A stretch of 39,491 nucleotides of DNA from an uncultured Opitutales bacterium (lineage in GTDB: Bacteria; Verrucomicrobiota; Verrucomicrobiia; Opitutales; Intestinicryptomonadaceae), in assembly GCA_900552245.1 (NCBI GenBank), contig URYY01000003.1, forward strand, positions 1 through 39,491. Reading direction: 5' to 3'. The notes beneath the pieces are model-generated. The model saw only the letters and a list, made by a program, of their open reading frames with translations. It was not told the origin of the DNA and did not search any database. How positions within the stretch are numbered: position 1 is the stretch's first letter; every line of letters starts with the position of its first letter. The translations under genes and the position numbers were made by a program. Shown here piece by piece: positions 32,224-39,491 of the stretch.

Positions 32224-32613
32224 CTACCTATTAGTTCTCGGGATATTCCAATCGAGGGCGTCCTTTTTAATTTCGTAAAATAAGCCCGCCACCATGAGGG
32301 CTATGAAGAACATCACGGGCAAAATTACCGGCAAATTTGCCGCTATGAAGTCGCGATACACGAGAGCCAGAGGTATGATAAACACCGCCTCTATATCGAA
32401 AACCACAAAGAGCATTGCCACAACGTAAAATTTTATGCCAAAGCGCGGATGCGGCTTTGCCAATGGCTTTATTCCGCTTTCGTAGGCGGAGTCTTTGACG
32501 GCGTTTTTTTTGCCGCGCTGACCAAATATATGGCTTGCAACGATAATCCCGCCCGCCACGACGACGCCCAAGATTATTTGCACTAAAACTGGAATGTAAC
32601 TTGTCATTTCCAT
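32224..32613 (-). CDS. nuoA: NADH-quinone oxidoreductase subunit A (orphan)
   Basis: A 129-residue membrane protein with three hydrophobic segments (about 7-27, 66-86 and 96-116). The loop between TM1 and TM2 has the conserved YESGIKPLAKPHPRF pattern, and TM2 has FYVVAMLFVVFDIEAVFIIPLA with the conserved acidic pair. NuoA is a small subunit of the membrane arm of respiratory complex I, next to the quinone channel. In most genomes it is the first gene of nuoA-N; here no nuoB follows, and the next gene 8 nt away encodes the EIIA-cyclase. ATG 32613 or 32607 are both possible; the second gives the more typical MTSYIPVLVQ beginning. Confidence 0.9.
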   Translation of the reverse strand: MEMTSYIPVLVQIILGVVVAGGIIVASHIFGQRGKKNAVKDSAYESGIKPLAKPHPRFGIKFYVVAMLFVVFDIEAVFIIPLALVYRDFIAANLPVILPVMFFIALMVAGLFYEIKKDALDWNIPRTNR

Positions 32614-32732
32614 AGGCGCAAAGTCTCGACAAATAATTTACAAATGCAAGAAAATTAGAAATTTTACGCTTTTTTTGTTAAAAAATTTTTAGAAACTTGC
32701 AAAGGGGCCCCATCTTTACGAACATTTGTGGA

Positions 32733-33602
32733 ATGCTTAAAGTTCAGAAAAAATTCACAATAGCGCTGTGCTACGACTTTGACGGCACTCTAACCCCGCA
32801 CAACATGCAGGAATACTCCTTCATACCTGCCCTTCAGCAAAAGCCCGAGAAGTTTTGGGGCGACACCGGAAAAATCGCAAAGGCAAACGATGCAGATTTA
32901 ATTTTAGCCTACATGTACCTAATGTGCTCCCGCGCGAGAAAGGCGGGGATTGCCGTGCGGGCAAAAGACTTTTTTGAGTTTGGCAAAAGCGTTGAATTTT
33001 TCCCGGGGCTTGTGGCGGAGCGCGAAGGTGATGGCGATTGGTTTTCAAACATAAATAGCTACGGCAAGAGCTTGGGCGCCGAGGTGCGCCACTACGTTAT
33101 TTCATCGGGAATCAGGGAGATGATAGAGGGGACAAAAATCGGCTCTAAATTCGATAAGATCTACGCCTCAAGCTTCATATACGACGAAAACGGCGAGGCC
33201 GTGTGGCCCGCGCAAGCCATAAATTACACTACAAAGATGCAATACCTCTTTAGGATAAATAAAGGGGTCTTAGACATACAAAAAACGATAAATCACTATA
33301 TGCCCGAAGCCGATAGACCTGTGCCCTTTAAGCGCATGATATATTTTGGCGACGGCACTACCGACATACCAGCCATGAAACTTGTAAAGACGCAAGGCGG
33401 CTACTCAATAGCGGTGCACAACGGCGACCCTCGCAAGGCAAGGGGCAGCGAAAAGTTACTTAACGAAAACCGAGTACACTATGTTGCGAAGGCCGATTAC
33501 CGAGCGGGCTCACAGCTAGATTTGCAGGTGCGCCGCGTGATAAAAAAAATCGCCGCCGAGTGGAATGTGGACGTGGGGCAGTCTGGTAATGCGGCAAAGT
33601 AA
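32733..33602 (+). CDS. HAD-superfamily phosphatase, paralogue of the 2299-3348 protein
   Basis: A 289-residue cytoplasmic protein. Motif I is CYDFDGTLTP (Asp15, Asp17), motif II is VISSGIREMIEGT near 123-134, and motif IV is FGDGTTDIP (Asp207, Asp211). The TKMQYLFRINKG segment matches the FEINKG region of the first HAD gene, and the whole layout (a cap insert of about 100 residues after motif I) is the same. It should be a phosphomonoesterase of unknown substrate. ATG 32733 is preferred over a TTG 36 nt upstream because the match to the paralogue starts there. It diverges from nuoA. No terminator is evident after the stop. Confidence 0.75.
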   Translation: MLKVQKKFTIALCYDFDGTLTPHNMQEYSFIPALQQKPEKFWGDTGKIAKANDADLILAYMYLMCSRARKAGIAVRAKDFFEFGKSVEFFPGLVAEREGDGDWFSNINSYGKSLGAEVRHYVISSGIREMIEGTKIGSKFDKIYASSFIYDENGEAVWPAQAINYTTKMQYLFRINKGVLDIQKTINHYMPEADRPVPFKRMIYFGDGTTDIPAMKLVKTQGGYSIAVHNGDPRKARGSEKLLNENRVHYVAKADYRAGSQLDLQVRRVIKKIAAEWNVDVGQSGNAAK

Positions 33603-34084
33603 AAGCATTTGTCGCATACGCGTTAAACTCCGCAAAACCCAACAGCAAAACCAATAATAAATGGGGGAAAAGCCCCTCCGCACCCGAAAAATTTTAATAC
33701 CGCCCTCCGCGCAAAAAACTTTCACAAAAGCCGCCAGCGGAGAGCCGAGTACGCAACTAATTAAAACTTAAGGATAAACAAAGCTCTCAGCCGCCAAGCG
33801 TAACTTGCGCCATAAAGCACTGCGAAGATAGATTCGGGAAAGATAGCCATATAAACACTTTTAGTTCTACTACCAGCCCCTGCAAGGCCTTCAAGATTTC
33901 AGCAATATGCTTTAAAATTCAAAATCCTAACCCAAACCCCACTTGCCACAAATAATTTTCTTTGAGAGAGTAGTAGTTATAGGCTCCAAAGAATTAAATT
34001 TCAACCTTGATAGGCCTTGCAACTTGCAAATATGAGTCGCAAAATACGCAGGCTTGGGGCTAAAAATTAGAAAGTCTTTTCGCC
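33603..34084. other. Gene-free interval between the HAD and CCA-transferase genes
   Basis: About 480 nt between converging genes. No credible open frame, tRNA T-loop or terminator with a T-run was found. A short GGGG/CCCC hairpin occurs near 33662-33677. The sequence is rich in small G/C clusters on an A/T background and could be decayed coding DNA, but no frame supports that. Confidence 0.5.
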
Positions 34085-35455
34085 TTAAACTAAGCCTTTT
34101 GACTTTATGTAAGACAGAGCCTCGTCTAAATTTGCTATTTCGCCGTCAAGCTGCGCATCGTAAGCTTTCTCCAAGATTTCCTTAAACATTGGCGAGGGCT
34201 TTAAGCCTAGCTTCATCAAATGCCGCCCCATTAAAATCGGCTTCGGCGCAGAATCCTTGACAGCCAGAGCCTCCGCGCGCTCCAAGACCCACATTCCCTG
34301 CGGCGAGGGCTCTACAGGAAGCGGGGGCCTGCCCGCCCTATCGGCGGAATCCACGCGCACGAGCCTATCTATCCTGCCCACCTTGTTTGCAAGCCGCCTT
34401 ATCGCGCCGTCGCCCGACTTATTGCGCCACAAATCGAGAATTGCCATGTGCCTATGCACAAGCGGCAAAACGGCCTCTATAAGCGACCTTTCGCGGGTAA
34501 GCCTCTCTAAAAACACTCGCGCAACCTTTTCGCCAACAACGTCGTGAGCGTAGGAGTGAATGCGCCCGTCTGAGTCGATAGTGGTGCACTTGGGCTTTCC
34601 CAAGTCGTGGCAAAGCACGGCAAAGCCCACGATTAAATCTTCCTTATCGTCGCCGATTCTCTCTTTGGCAAAGGCGTCAAGGCAGTAGGCAGTGTGCTTA
34701 TACACATCGCCCTCCGGGTGCCACTGAGGGTCTTGCGGGCAGCCGTCGAGAGCCTCAAGCTCGGGGAAGTATTTAAGCCAGCCGCAATCTCGCAAAAAGA
34801 AGAGCCCCCTTGAGGGTTCCACCCCCTTTAGTATGAGCTTTTTCCACTCCTCAAAGACGCGCTCCTGAGGGAGGTCCGACATGCTTATTTTAGAGCAAAG
34901 CTCGACGGTTTCGGGAGCAACACTCATTGAAAAACGGGCGGCAAACTGCATGGCTCGCAACACGCGCAGGCTATCCTCTGCAAATCTGTCTGAAGTGTGC
35001 CTTAAGATCTTATCTTTGAGGTCTTGCCTGCCCTTATATGGGTCGATAATTTCGCCGCTTATGATGTCGTAAAGCATTGCATTTATCGTAAAGTCGCGGC
35101 GGGCGCAGGCGTCCTTTACCGACATAAAGGGGTTGCCTTCAATCTCAAAGGCCTTGTGCCCCACCCCGACTTTGCGCTCGGAGCGCGGAATGCTTACGTC
35201 AATATTGTATCCCTTTAAAATCCAAACTCCAAAGCTTTTACCGACGATTTCTATTTTAAATTTTTTTGCAAGCATCTGCTCTAGCGCGTCCGGCATAAGG
35301 CCGTAAACTTCCACATCGACATCTTTTGGAGTAATTCCCAGAAGTGCATCGCGCACGGAGCCTCCCACGCAGTAAGCTCTCCCGCCTAGTTGGGCGGCGG
35401 AGCTTGCTATATACTCGCATGCTTTCTTTGTGCGGCTGTCCGGAAATATATTCAT
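34085..35455 (-). CDS. cca: CCA-adding tRNA nucleotidyltransferase with HD domain
   Basis: A 456-residue enzyme that builds or repairs the 3' CCA end of tRNAs. The class II nucleotidyltransferase head has GGSVRD (31-36), the two metal-binding aspartates in DVDVEVYG (45-52) and RRDFTINAM (119-127), followed by DPYKGRQDLKDKILR. The neck has DSLRVLRAMQFAARF, and a C-terminal HD phosphohydrolase domain has the metal pair in LCHDLGKPKCT (His283, Asp284) and HSYAHDVVGE. This is the long, HD-containing form, as in E. coli Cca. ATG 35455 has no strong Shine-Dalgarno; TATAAA lies about 20 nt before it. Confidence 0.93.
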   Translation of the reverse strand: MNIFPDSRTKKACEYIASSAAQLGGRAYCVGGSVRDALLGITPKDVDVEVYGLMPDALEQMLAKKFKIEIVGKSFGVWILKGYNIDVSIPRSERKVGVGHKAFEIEGNPFMSVKDACARRDFTINAMLYDIISGEIIDPYKGRQDLKDKILRHTSDRFAEDSLRVLRAMQFAARFSMSVAPETVELCSKISMSDLPQERVFEEWKKLILKGVEPSRGLFFLRDCGWLKYFPELEALDGCPQDPQWHPEGDVYKHTAYCLDAFAKERIGDDKEDLIVGFAVLCHDLGKPKCTTIDSDGRIHSYAHDVVGEKVARVFLERLTRERSLIEAVLPLVHRHMAILDLWRNKSGDGAIRRLANKVGRIDRLVRVDSADRAGRPPLPVEPSPQGMWVLERAEALAVKDSAPKPILMGRHLMKLGLKPSPMFKEILEKAYDAQLDGEIANLDEALSYIKSKGLV

Positions 35456-36081
35456 TGGAGTTTTATTTTTTAACTTTATAGATAGTAAAACAAGTGAATA
35501 GACCCCTTTGCCACTTTGCGAGAGAAATTTTCAAGAGTTCTTGAGAAATCTCAAAGTAATCAATAGAAACACCTGCACCTTGCATTAACTATCAATTGTA
35601 AGTATGCGCAGTAACATACTACCATGTTATTAAATATATCAAAAAATTTAATAAATACAACTGACTAAAAACAAAATCAAAATCTATCCGCTTGCGAAAC
35701 TTAAAATAAGAGAGATCTATCACATCGCAAGGCTGAGATTTTCAACATTATATATTTAAATAATTATATTTTTTAACGCTAAGCTTTCTATTAAAGTATC
35801 GCCTAAATATTAAATTTATTAGGTAAAAAAGCATAAACTAAAACATATTAAAATTCAATTTTTATTCCGCGCACACAGCTTTACAATATAAATATTTTTT
35901 GTGGAAGCTATTTGTTTCTTATCAGAATTGCCCAAGATTTTAGCAGTTGATTAAGTAATAGCTTTTACTCGATTTTACCTTTAGAGCTACCGTGACTTTC
36001 TTGGATAAAATACATAGTTTTTTTATCCGAACTCATATACAAAACTTGACACTAAAAAGTGCGAGGCTAGAGTATCTAAGT
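35456..36081. other. AT-rich gene-free interval upstream of a secreted-protein gene
   Basis: About 625 nt with dense stops on both strands and no recognisable RNA gene. It contains the divergent promoters of cca and the next gene. A palindrome TCAAGA-GT-TCTTGA sits at 35531-35544 and could be an operator, though chance is equally possible. Its strong A/T richness marks the start of a region unlike the preceding 30 kb. Confidence 0.5.
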
Positions 36082-37296
36082 ATGATACGCAACTACTTGG
36101 TCCGTGTTTTATTCTTTTTTCTGACGCTATTTGTTGCAGCCTTTGCGAATGCGGAAGAAAAGCCGCCTATGAAGGCTTTTGCAGCCTTGACGCGAGCGGG
36201 GCCAAATTTTGACTTTATAAGCAAAGTTCCAACAAATACGGTTGCTATTCCGACCACGGGCAGCTTATACAAAAACGATATCGTGTACTACCTGCCAACT
36301 GTAGTTTCAGTTGTTGAAAACGACGGAGACGAATTTGAGCTTAAATATAAAATATCGATTGCAAAAGTCGGCAAGGCCTCAAAAACCATAGCAGGTGATA
36401 CTTTCAAAGCGAAGTTGCCGGATAAACGTATTATTATTCCGCTTCCACTGACTATTAAATACATGTTTGAAGACTCGGACGAATATGGAACTTACGAGCT
36501 ACTCCTTGAAGTTCAAAATATTAAAACAGGCGAGCGAGCAGAAGTAAAAACTCCGATAAAACTCATAGAGTGGGTAAAACCCGAAGCAGTTCAAGACCAG
36601 AAGGAATTTAACGCGGCTATTATAAAATTCAATACGTCTTTTGACCCAAAAAAGATCTATTCAATCTTTACTAGTCCACACATGACTTTCTTCGACAGAG
36701 ATGGAAATCTAGCCTACGCCGTCTGCGGATTTTTCAAGACTGCCTTTAAGAGAAATCAATTTCTACTAGCCGAGTTGGAAAAAGAATTTCCATCAGCAAG
36801 TGAAAACCAACGCAAAAACACAATACAACTTTTTGAAATACTCGGAGCAAGCGATAGGCTAAAAGGCCTCGATAAATCTGAGGAAACCCTGCGTGACTCA
36901 ATGCGCGAGATTGTCCTTTCCATGCCTAAATCCGATTCAAAACCAAATTCCGGCGCCGTGCTCGATTTTCTGTGGGGAGAGTTTTTTGGAAGCGGCGAAA
37001 GCGCACCCATAGAAAAAATAATTTCTTGCGCTATTGATAATTCAGCAAACTGCGTAAAACTTTCTGAGCTTGCACGCGCCGGAAAACCTGTAAAAGAGGA
37101 AATGAGCGACGTTGAGGTATTTTTGGGAGCTACCGCAATGTCTGCTTGCTGGAGCCTTCTTTCCAATTGCAATGCAAATGAGCTTGCAAAGAAATACGTT
37201 AGTTGGAATCTCGGCAAGATGCCCAAAGAGAGTTTAAAGGCCTTTAATGCAGCTATCGAAGCTACAAGTAAGTATAGCAGCAATAAGTCCAAATAA
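36082..37296 (+). CDS. Secreted protein of unknown function
   Basis: A 404-residue protein I do not recognise. It has a signal peptide (YLVRVLFFFLTLFVAAFANA, cut before EEKPP). Residues about 30-165 look like one beta-sandwich domain (VAIPTTGSLYKNDIVYYLPTVVSVVENDGDEFELKYKISIAK, then IIIPLPLTIKYMFEDSDEYGTYELLLEVQ). Such domains resemble Ig-like or C2-like folds, without a nameable family. Residues 175-404 are helical with repeated Lys/Glu/Ser runs and several cysteines (ISCAIDNSANCVKL, SACWSLLSNCNANEL), which could form disulfides in the periplasm. ATG 36082 opens the signal peptide; a GTG at 35992 would add 30 residues before it and is rejected. It converges with another secreted unknown. Confidence 0.6.
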   Translation: MIRNYLVRVLFFFLTLFVAAFANAEEKPPMKAFAALTRAGPNFDFISKVPTNTVAIPTTGSLYKNDIVYYLPTVVSVVENDGDEFELKYKISIAKVGKASKTIAGDTFKAKLPDKRIIIPLPLTIKYMFEDSDEYGTYELLLEVQNIKTGERAEVKTPIKLIEWVKPEAVQDQKEFNAAIIKFNTSFDPKKIYSIFTSPHMTFFDRDGNLAYAVCGFFKTAFKRNQFLLAELEKEFPSASENQRKNTIQLFEILGASDRLKGLDKSEETLRDSMREIVLSMPKSDSKPNSGAVLDFLWGEFFGSGESAPIEKIISCAIDNSANCVKLSELARAGKPVKEEMSDVEVFLGATAMSACWSLLSNCNANELAKKYVSWNLGKMPKESLKAFNAAIEATSKYSSNKSK

Positions 37297-37567
37297 AGCG
37301 GCGGTGCAAAACATAAATCCTGACCTTTAGATTTCCGTGACTTTTCCCATAGATAAAAGCCCCAGTTCCTAGCACTATTTACTCTTTTTTAATGTAAAAG
37401 ATTAGCTAGAGGCTCTTGGAATATATGACTTTTAGACAATCTTCTCCTTGCAAGACGAACTTTACAGATGAGAAGTCTATATCCTATTTCAAAATGTCTT
37501 GTCTTTTACAAGCGCATGGAATCCACAGAGGAGTTCCAATCGACTAAATAACAAAAGATGAGGGCTT

Positions 37568-39196
37568 CTAATTTTTAGAGTCGAATTTGTCGCACTCGAG
37601 AATTGTCTTATACTTTTTTGCAATAAGATTGTAACTTTCTCTATCGGCGGAATCGAGCGCGTTTAAACAGCGCCTGTGTTGTTTTTTGAGAAGCTCTATC
37701 TGCTTTGCGCTTGTGTCATTAAATATGGGGCATAAAAAAGCGGATATATCGTTGCCGAATTTAGACAAAACGATAAATTCTCCCGACATCTCTTCCGGCT
37801 TGAATCTTTCGGCAAATTCTTTCTCAATATTCTTTTTGTATAGACCAAAGGGTTTTAGAGATTCCATCATGACTTTATTTGCATGCTTGAAAAAGCTCGC
37901 AAAAGAAACGTCATAGTCCGCATCACTGCGGCTTAGTCTCGATCTAATTAGGCCGTAAAAAACCTCTTTCTCGAACTTCCGCATTTTTGTCGAGGAGTAA
38001 AACAGCGGGTCAAAGCAGGGTTCCTCGCCGATCTTAACCTCTCGACTTACCAAGTGATATCTGTTTTTTGCTTTTTCAACAAACACCGGCGAAAGGTAAT
38101 CGCCGTAATCTGAGAGAAATTTTGCGGGCGAATTTTGCGGAAGATATTGATTTAGTATATTCTCCAAAGTTTTTCTTTCCGACGGATCTTTAGTTTTAAT
38201 CCATTGCCTAGCGAGTTTTTGCAGTCCTTCTCCGCACAAAGAATTCGCTCCATCTGAGCGGAATCGCATAGGCAAGTACCCAAGTGCGTCTTCTTTTATT
38301 TCGGCCTCCTGCAAACTAATTTTAATTTCGCGCAGCGGAATTAGATTTGTATCCTTGTTTCGTGGATTTGCGCACGGGGGATACTCGGAGATGTCGTCTC
38401 TAAAGGCGTACTCCACGTTGAAAAAAGTTTCCAAGTCTTTGATATTTTTTATCGTCGCGTTTTTAAATAGAATACAACCAGCCATCTCCGTAAATTTTTC
38501 AAGCGGATCCAACTGAGACAGGCGCTTGGAAAATTCGCTCTCGTTACCGGCTCTCTTAAAGAGCAATAGCGCATAAAGGCGACCTTCAAAGTTTTTGGAG
38601 CTATTCCAGATATCTTTTGCAATTTCCGAAATTTCCGAGTCGCTTTTCCCTTTGGCCAGATAGTTGAAGGCCCAGACTTCAGCCGGTAGTATGCCGGCTT
38701 CATATATGGCTCCGGTTGAGAACATTCCGCTATCGCATAGGACATTTTTTGCATGGATTTCCAAGCTTTGGGGAAGTTCAAAATCTCTTATATCAATATC
38801 GGCGTACCTGTTGGGAATTTGTATGTCGCAGTCGGCATAAAAAAATACGGTATCTTTGTGAACGCCTATATTGCCGGTAAAAAGCCTAACGCTTTCCATT
38901 TTTTTGGGAATGTGTTCCTCTCTAAGGTTTTGCAAGCCAAAGAAGGCCCAGGCCCTGGCCTCTTGAGTCTTTGCGTTTTTTAATAGGTTTCTAAAGTTTT
39001 CGACGGCTTTTTCCCGCGTCGGGGCGTTGTAGAGCTTGGCAAATTCGTAGTAGTTTTTGGTGAAAAAACTTTCATTAGCTTCAATCGAAAAACACTTTCT
39101 CGGCGAAAAATACTCAGCCTCTTCCAGTTGTCCGAACATAGGCATCGACAGAGACAAAAATGCAATGCTAGCGATATAATATTTTATTTCCGTCAT
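37568..39196 (-). CDS. Large secreted protein of unknown function
   Basis: A 542-residue protein I do not recognise. A signal peptide (YYIASIAFLSLSMPMFG, cut before QLEEAEYF) puts it in the periplasm or beyond. The N-terminal part (about 35-115) is helical with TREKAVENFRNLLKNAKTQEARAWAFFGLQNL, like one or two TPR/HEAT-type helical repeats. This repeats loosely near 185-245 (EISEIAKDIWNSSKNFEGRLYALLLFKRAG). The middle has a beta patch (VFFYADCDIQIPNRYADIDIRD). No catalytic motif was found. GGAGG lies 10 nt before ATG 39196, one of the clearest ribosome sites here; the extension to 39289 is rejected. About 270 nt without a gene separates its stop from the facing secreted-protein gene. Confidence 0.6.
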   Translation of the reverse strand: MTEIKYYIASIAFLSLSMPMFGQLEEAEYFSPRKCFSIEANESFFTKNYYEFAKLYNAPTREKAVENFRNLLKNAKTQEARAWAFFGLQNLREEHIPKKMESVRLFTGNIGVHKDTVFFYADCDIQIPNRYADIDIRDFELPQSLEIHAKNVLCDSGMFSTGAIYEAGILPAEVWAFNYLAKGKSDSEISEIAKDIWNSSKNFEGRLYALLLFKRAGNESEFSKRLSQLDPLEKFTEMAGCILFKNATIKNIKDLETFFNVEYAFRDDISEYPPCANPRNKDTNLIPLREIKISLQEAEIKEDALGYLPMRFRSDGANSLCGEGLQKLARQWIKTKDPSERKTLENILNQYLPQNSPAKFLSDYGDYLSPVFVEKAKNRYHLVSREVKIGEEPCFDPLFYSSTKMRKFEKEVFYGLIRSRLSRSDADYDVSFASFFKHANKVMMESLKPFGLYKKNIEKEFAERFKPEEMSGEFIVLSKFGNDISAFLCPIFNDTSAKQIELLKKQHRRCLNALDSADRESYNLIAKKYKTILECDKFDSKN

Positions 39197-39372
39197 AGTT
39201 GAAATTCCTCCAAAAATAGTGCAAGTTACAAAAGCATTCGCAAGAGCACTCTGAACTCGTAGTATTATTATCAGTTTTTGTAAAGCCAATTAAGTTAGGT
39301 TCTGTTATTTTCGATTTTTTTACTTAGTTTTGAGCCTAGTTAAAATTTTTATTTTTCATCAACGTAGTTGGA

Positions 39373-39426
39373 ATGAAAAAAATACGAGACAAGGCAAGAA
39401 TTAAAAAAAGATGGAGACAAAGATGA
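39373..39426 (+). CDS. Possible 17-residue basic leader peptide
   Basis: ATG-initiated frame of 17 codons rich in Lys and Arg (MKKIRDKARIKKRWRQR). Its TGA overlaps the next ATG as ATGA. It may be chance in A-rich DNA. Confidence 0.2.
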   Translation: MKKIRDKARIKKRWRQR

Positions 39427-39491
39427 TAAAAATATCCGCTCTACGTCAAAGATTGTGGAATGGTGGAAAAAAAAGAGGGCAAAGAGAACGA
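39423..39491 (+). CDS. Possible start of a gene running off the right edge
   Basis: An ATG with GGAG 6 nt upstream opens a frame of 23 codons that remains open to the window end (MIKISALRQRLWNGG and onward, basic). Nothing can be said of the product. The good ribosome site is the only support. Confidence 0.3.
   Translation, partial: MIKISALRQRLWNGGKKRGQRER

Noticed and set aside
33603..34084. tRNA or small RNA gene in the 480-nt gap
   Set aside because: No T-loop consensus, acceptor stem pairing or promoter-terminator pair was found on either strand.

Overview
The window looks like chromosomal DNA of a Verrucomicrobiota bacterium, probably of the Opitutae type. This is inferred from the mix of gene families rather than from a marker gene: two DUF1080 (3-keto-glycoside hydrolase) proteins, a Tat-exported Gfo/Idh/MocA oxidoreductase, single-chain glycyl-tRNA synthetase, a 56-residue L33, a TonB receptor and Gram-negative signal peptides. 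No rRNA, tRNA, CRISPR array or insertion sequence was seen.

Layout. 1-1293: end of a CoA-transferase gene and an orphan periplasmic binding protein. 1.6-3.3 kb, minus strand: ribosomal protein L33, a STAS anti-sigma-factor antagonist and a large HAD phosphatase. 3.5-5.4 kb: prfA-prmC, the release factor and the enzyme that methylates it. 5.7-6.2 kb: bacterioferritin, ending in a strong terminator. 6.4-9.9 kb: DUF1080 hydrolase, outer-membrane barrel protein and an NCS1-type permease. 10.0-12.2 kb, minus: ligA. 12.4-19.8 kb, plus: a compact ten-gene block of tailed-phage virion genes (Mu-type portal, protease, decoration protein, major capsid, gp36-like, tail-completion, small tail proteins, hub-like protein). 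It has tight ATGA overlaps, its own promoter and a shared bidirectional terminator. 19.9-21.7 kb, minus: glyS and a zinc-ribbon protein. 21.9-25.9 kb: an MnmM-type tRNA methyltransferase, a chorismatase-family protein and a divergent TonB receptor. 26.2-30.7 kb, minus: Gfo/Idh/MocA oxidoreductase plus a DUF1080-like lectin domain, then a fucose-permease-type MFS transporter plus a ROK sugar kinase. 30.9-32.6 kb, minus: nuoA followed by a three-part protein (PTS EIIA, middle domain, diadenylate cyclase). 32.7-35.5 kb: a second HAD phosphatase and a CCA-adding enzyme. 35.5-39.5 kb: AT-rich DNA with two secreted proteins of unknown function and a possible gene start at the right edge.

How the genes work together. 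PrmC modifies the GGQ loop of the RF1 made just upstream. The Gfo/DUF1080 pair with the MFS permease and ROK kinase forms a plausible route for oxidising and cleaving a glycoside, importing the sugar and phosphorylating it.

Two items stand out. One is the phage-derived head-tail block, which lacks terminase, integrase, tape-measure, fibre and lysis genes yet is intact and neatly fitted between two housekeeping genes. The other is the EIIA-diadenylate cyclase fusion, co-oriented with a solitary nuoA. Several starts lie only 6-7 nt after an extended -10 element, which suggests leaderless mRNAs.
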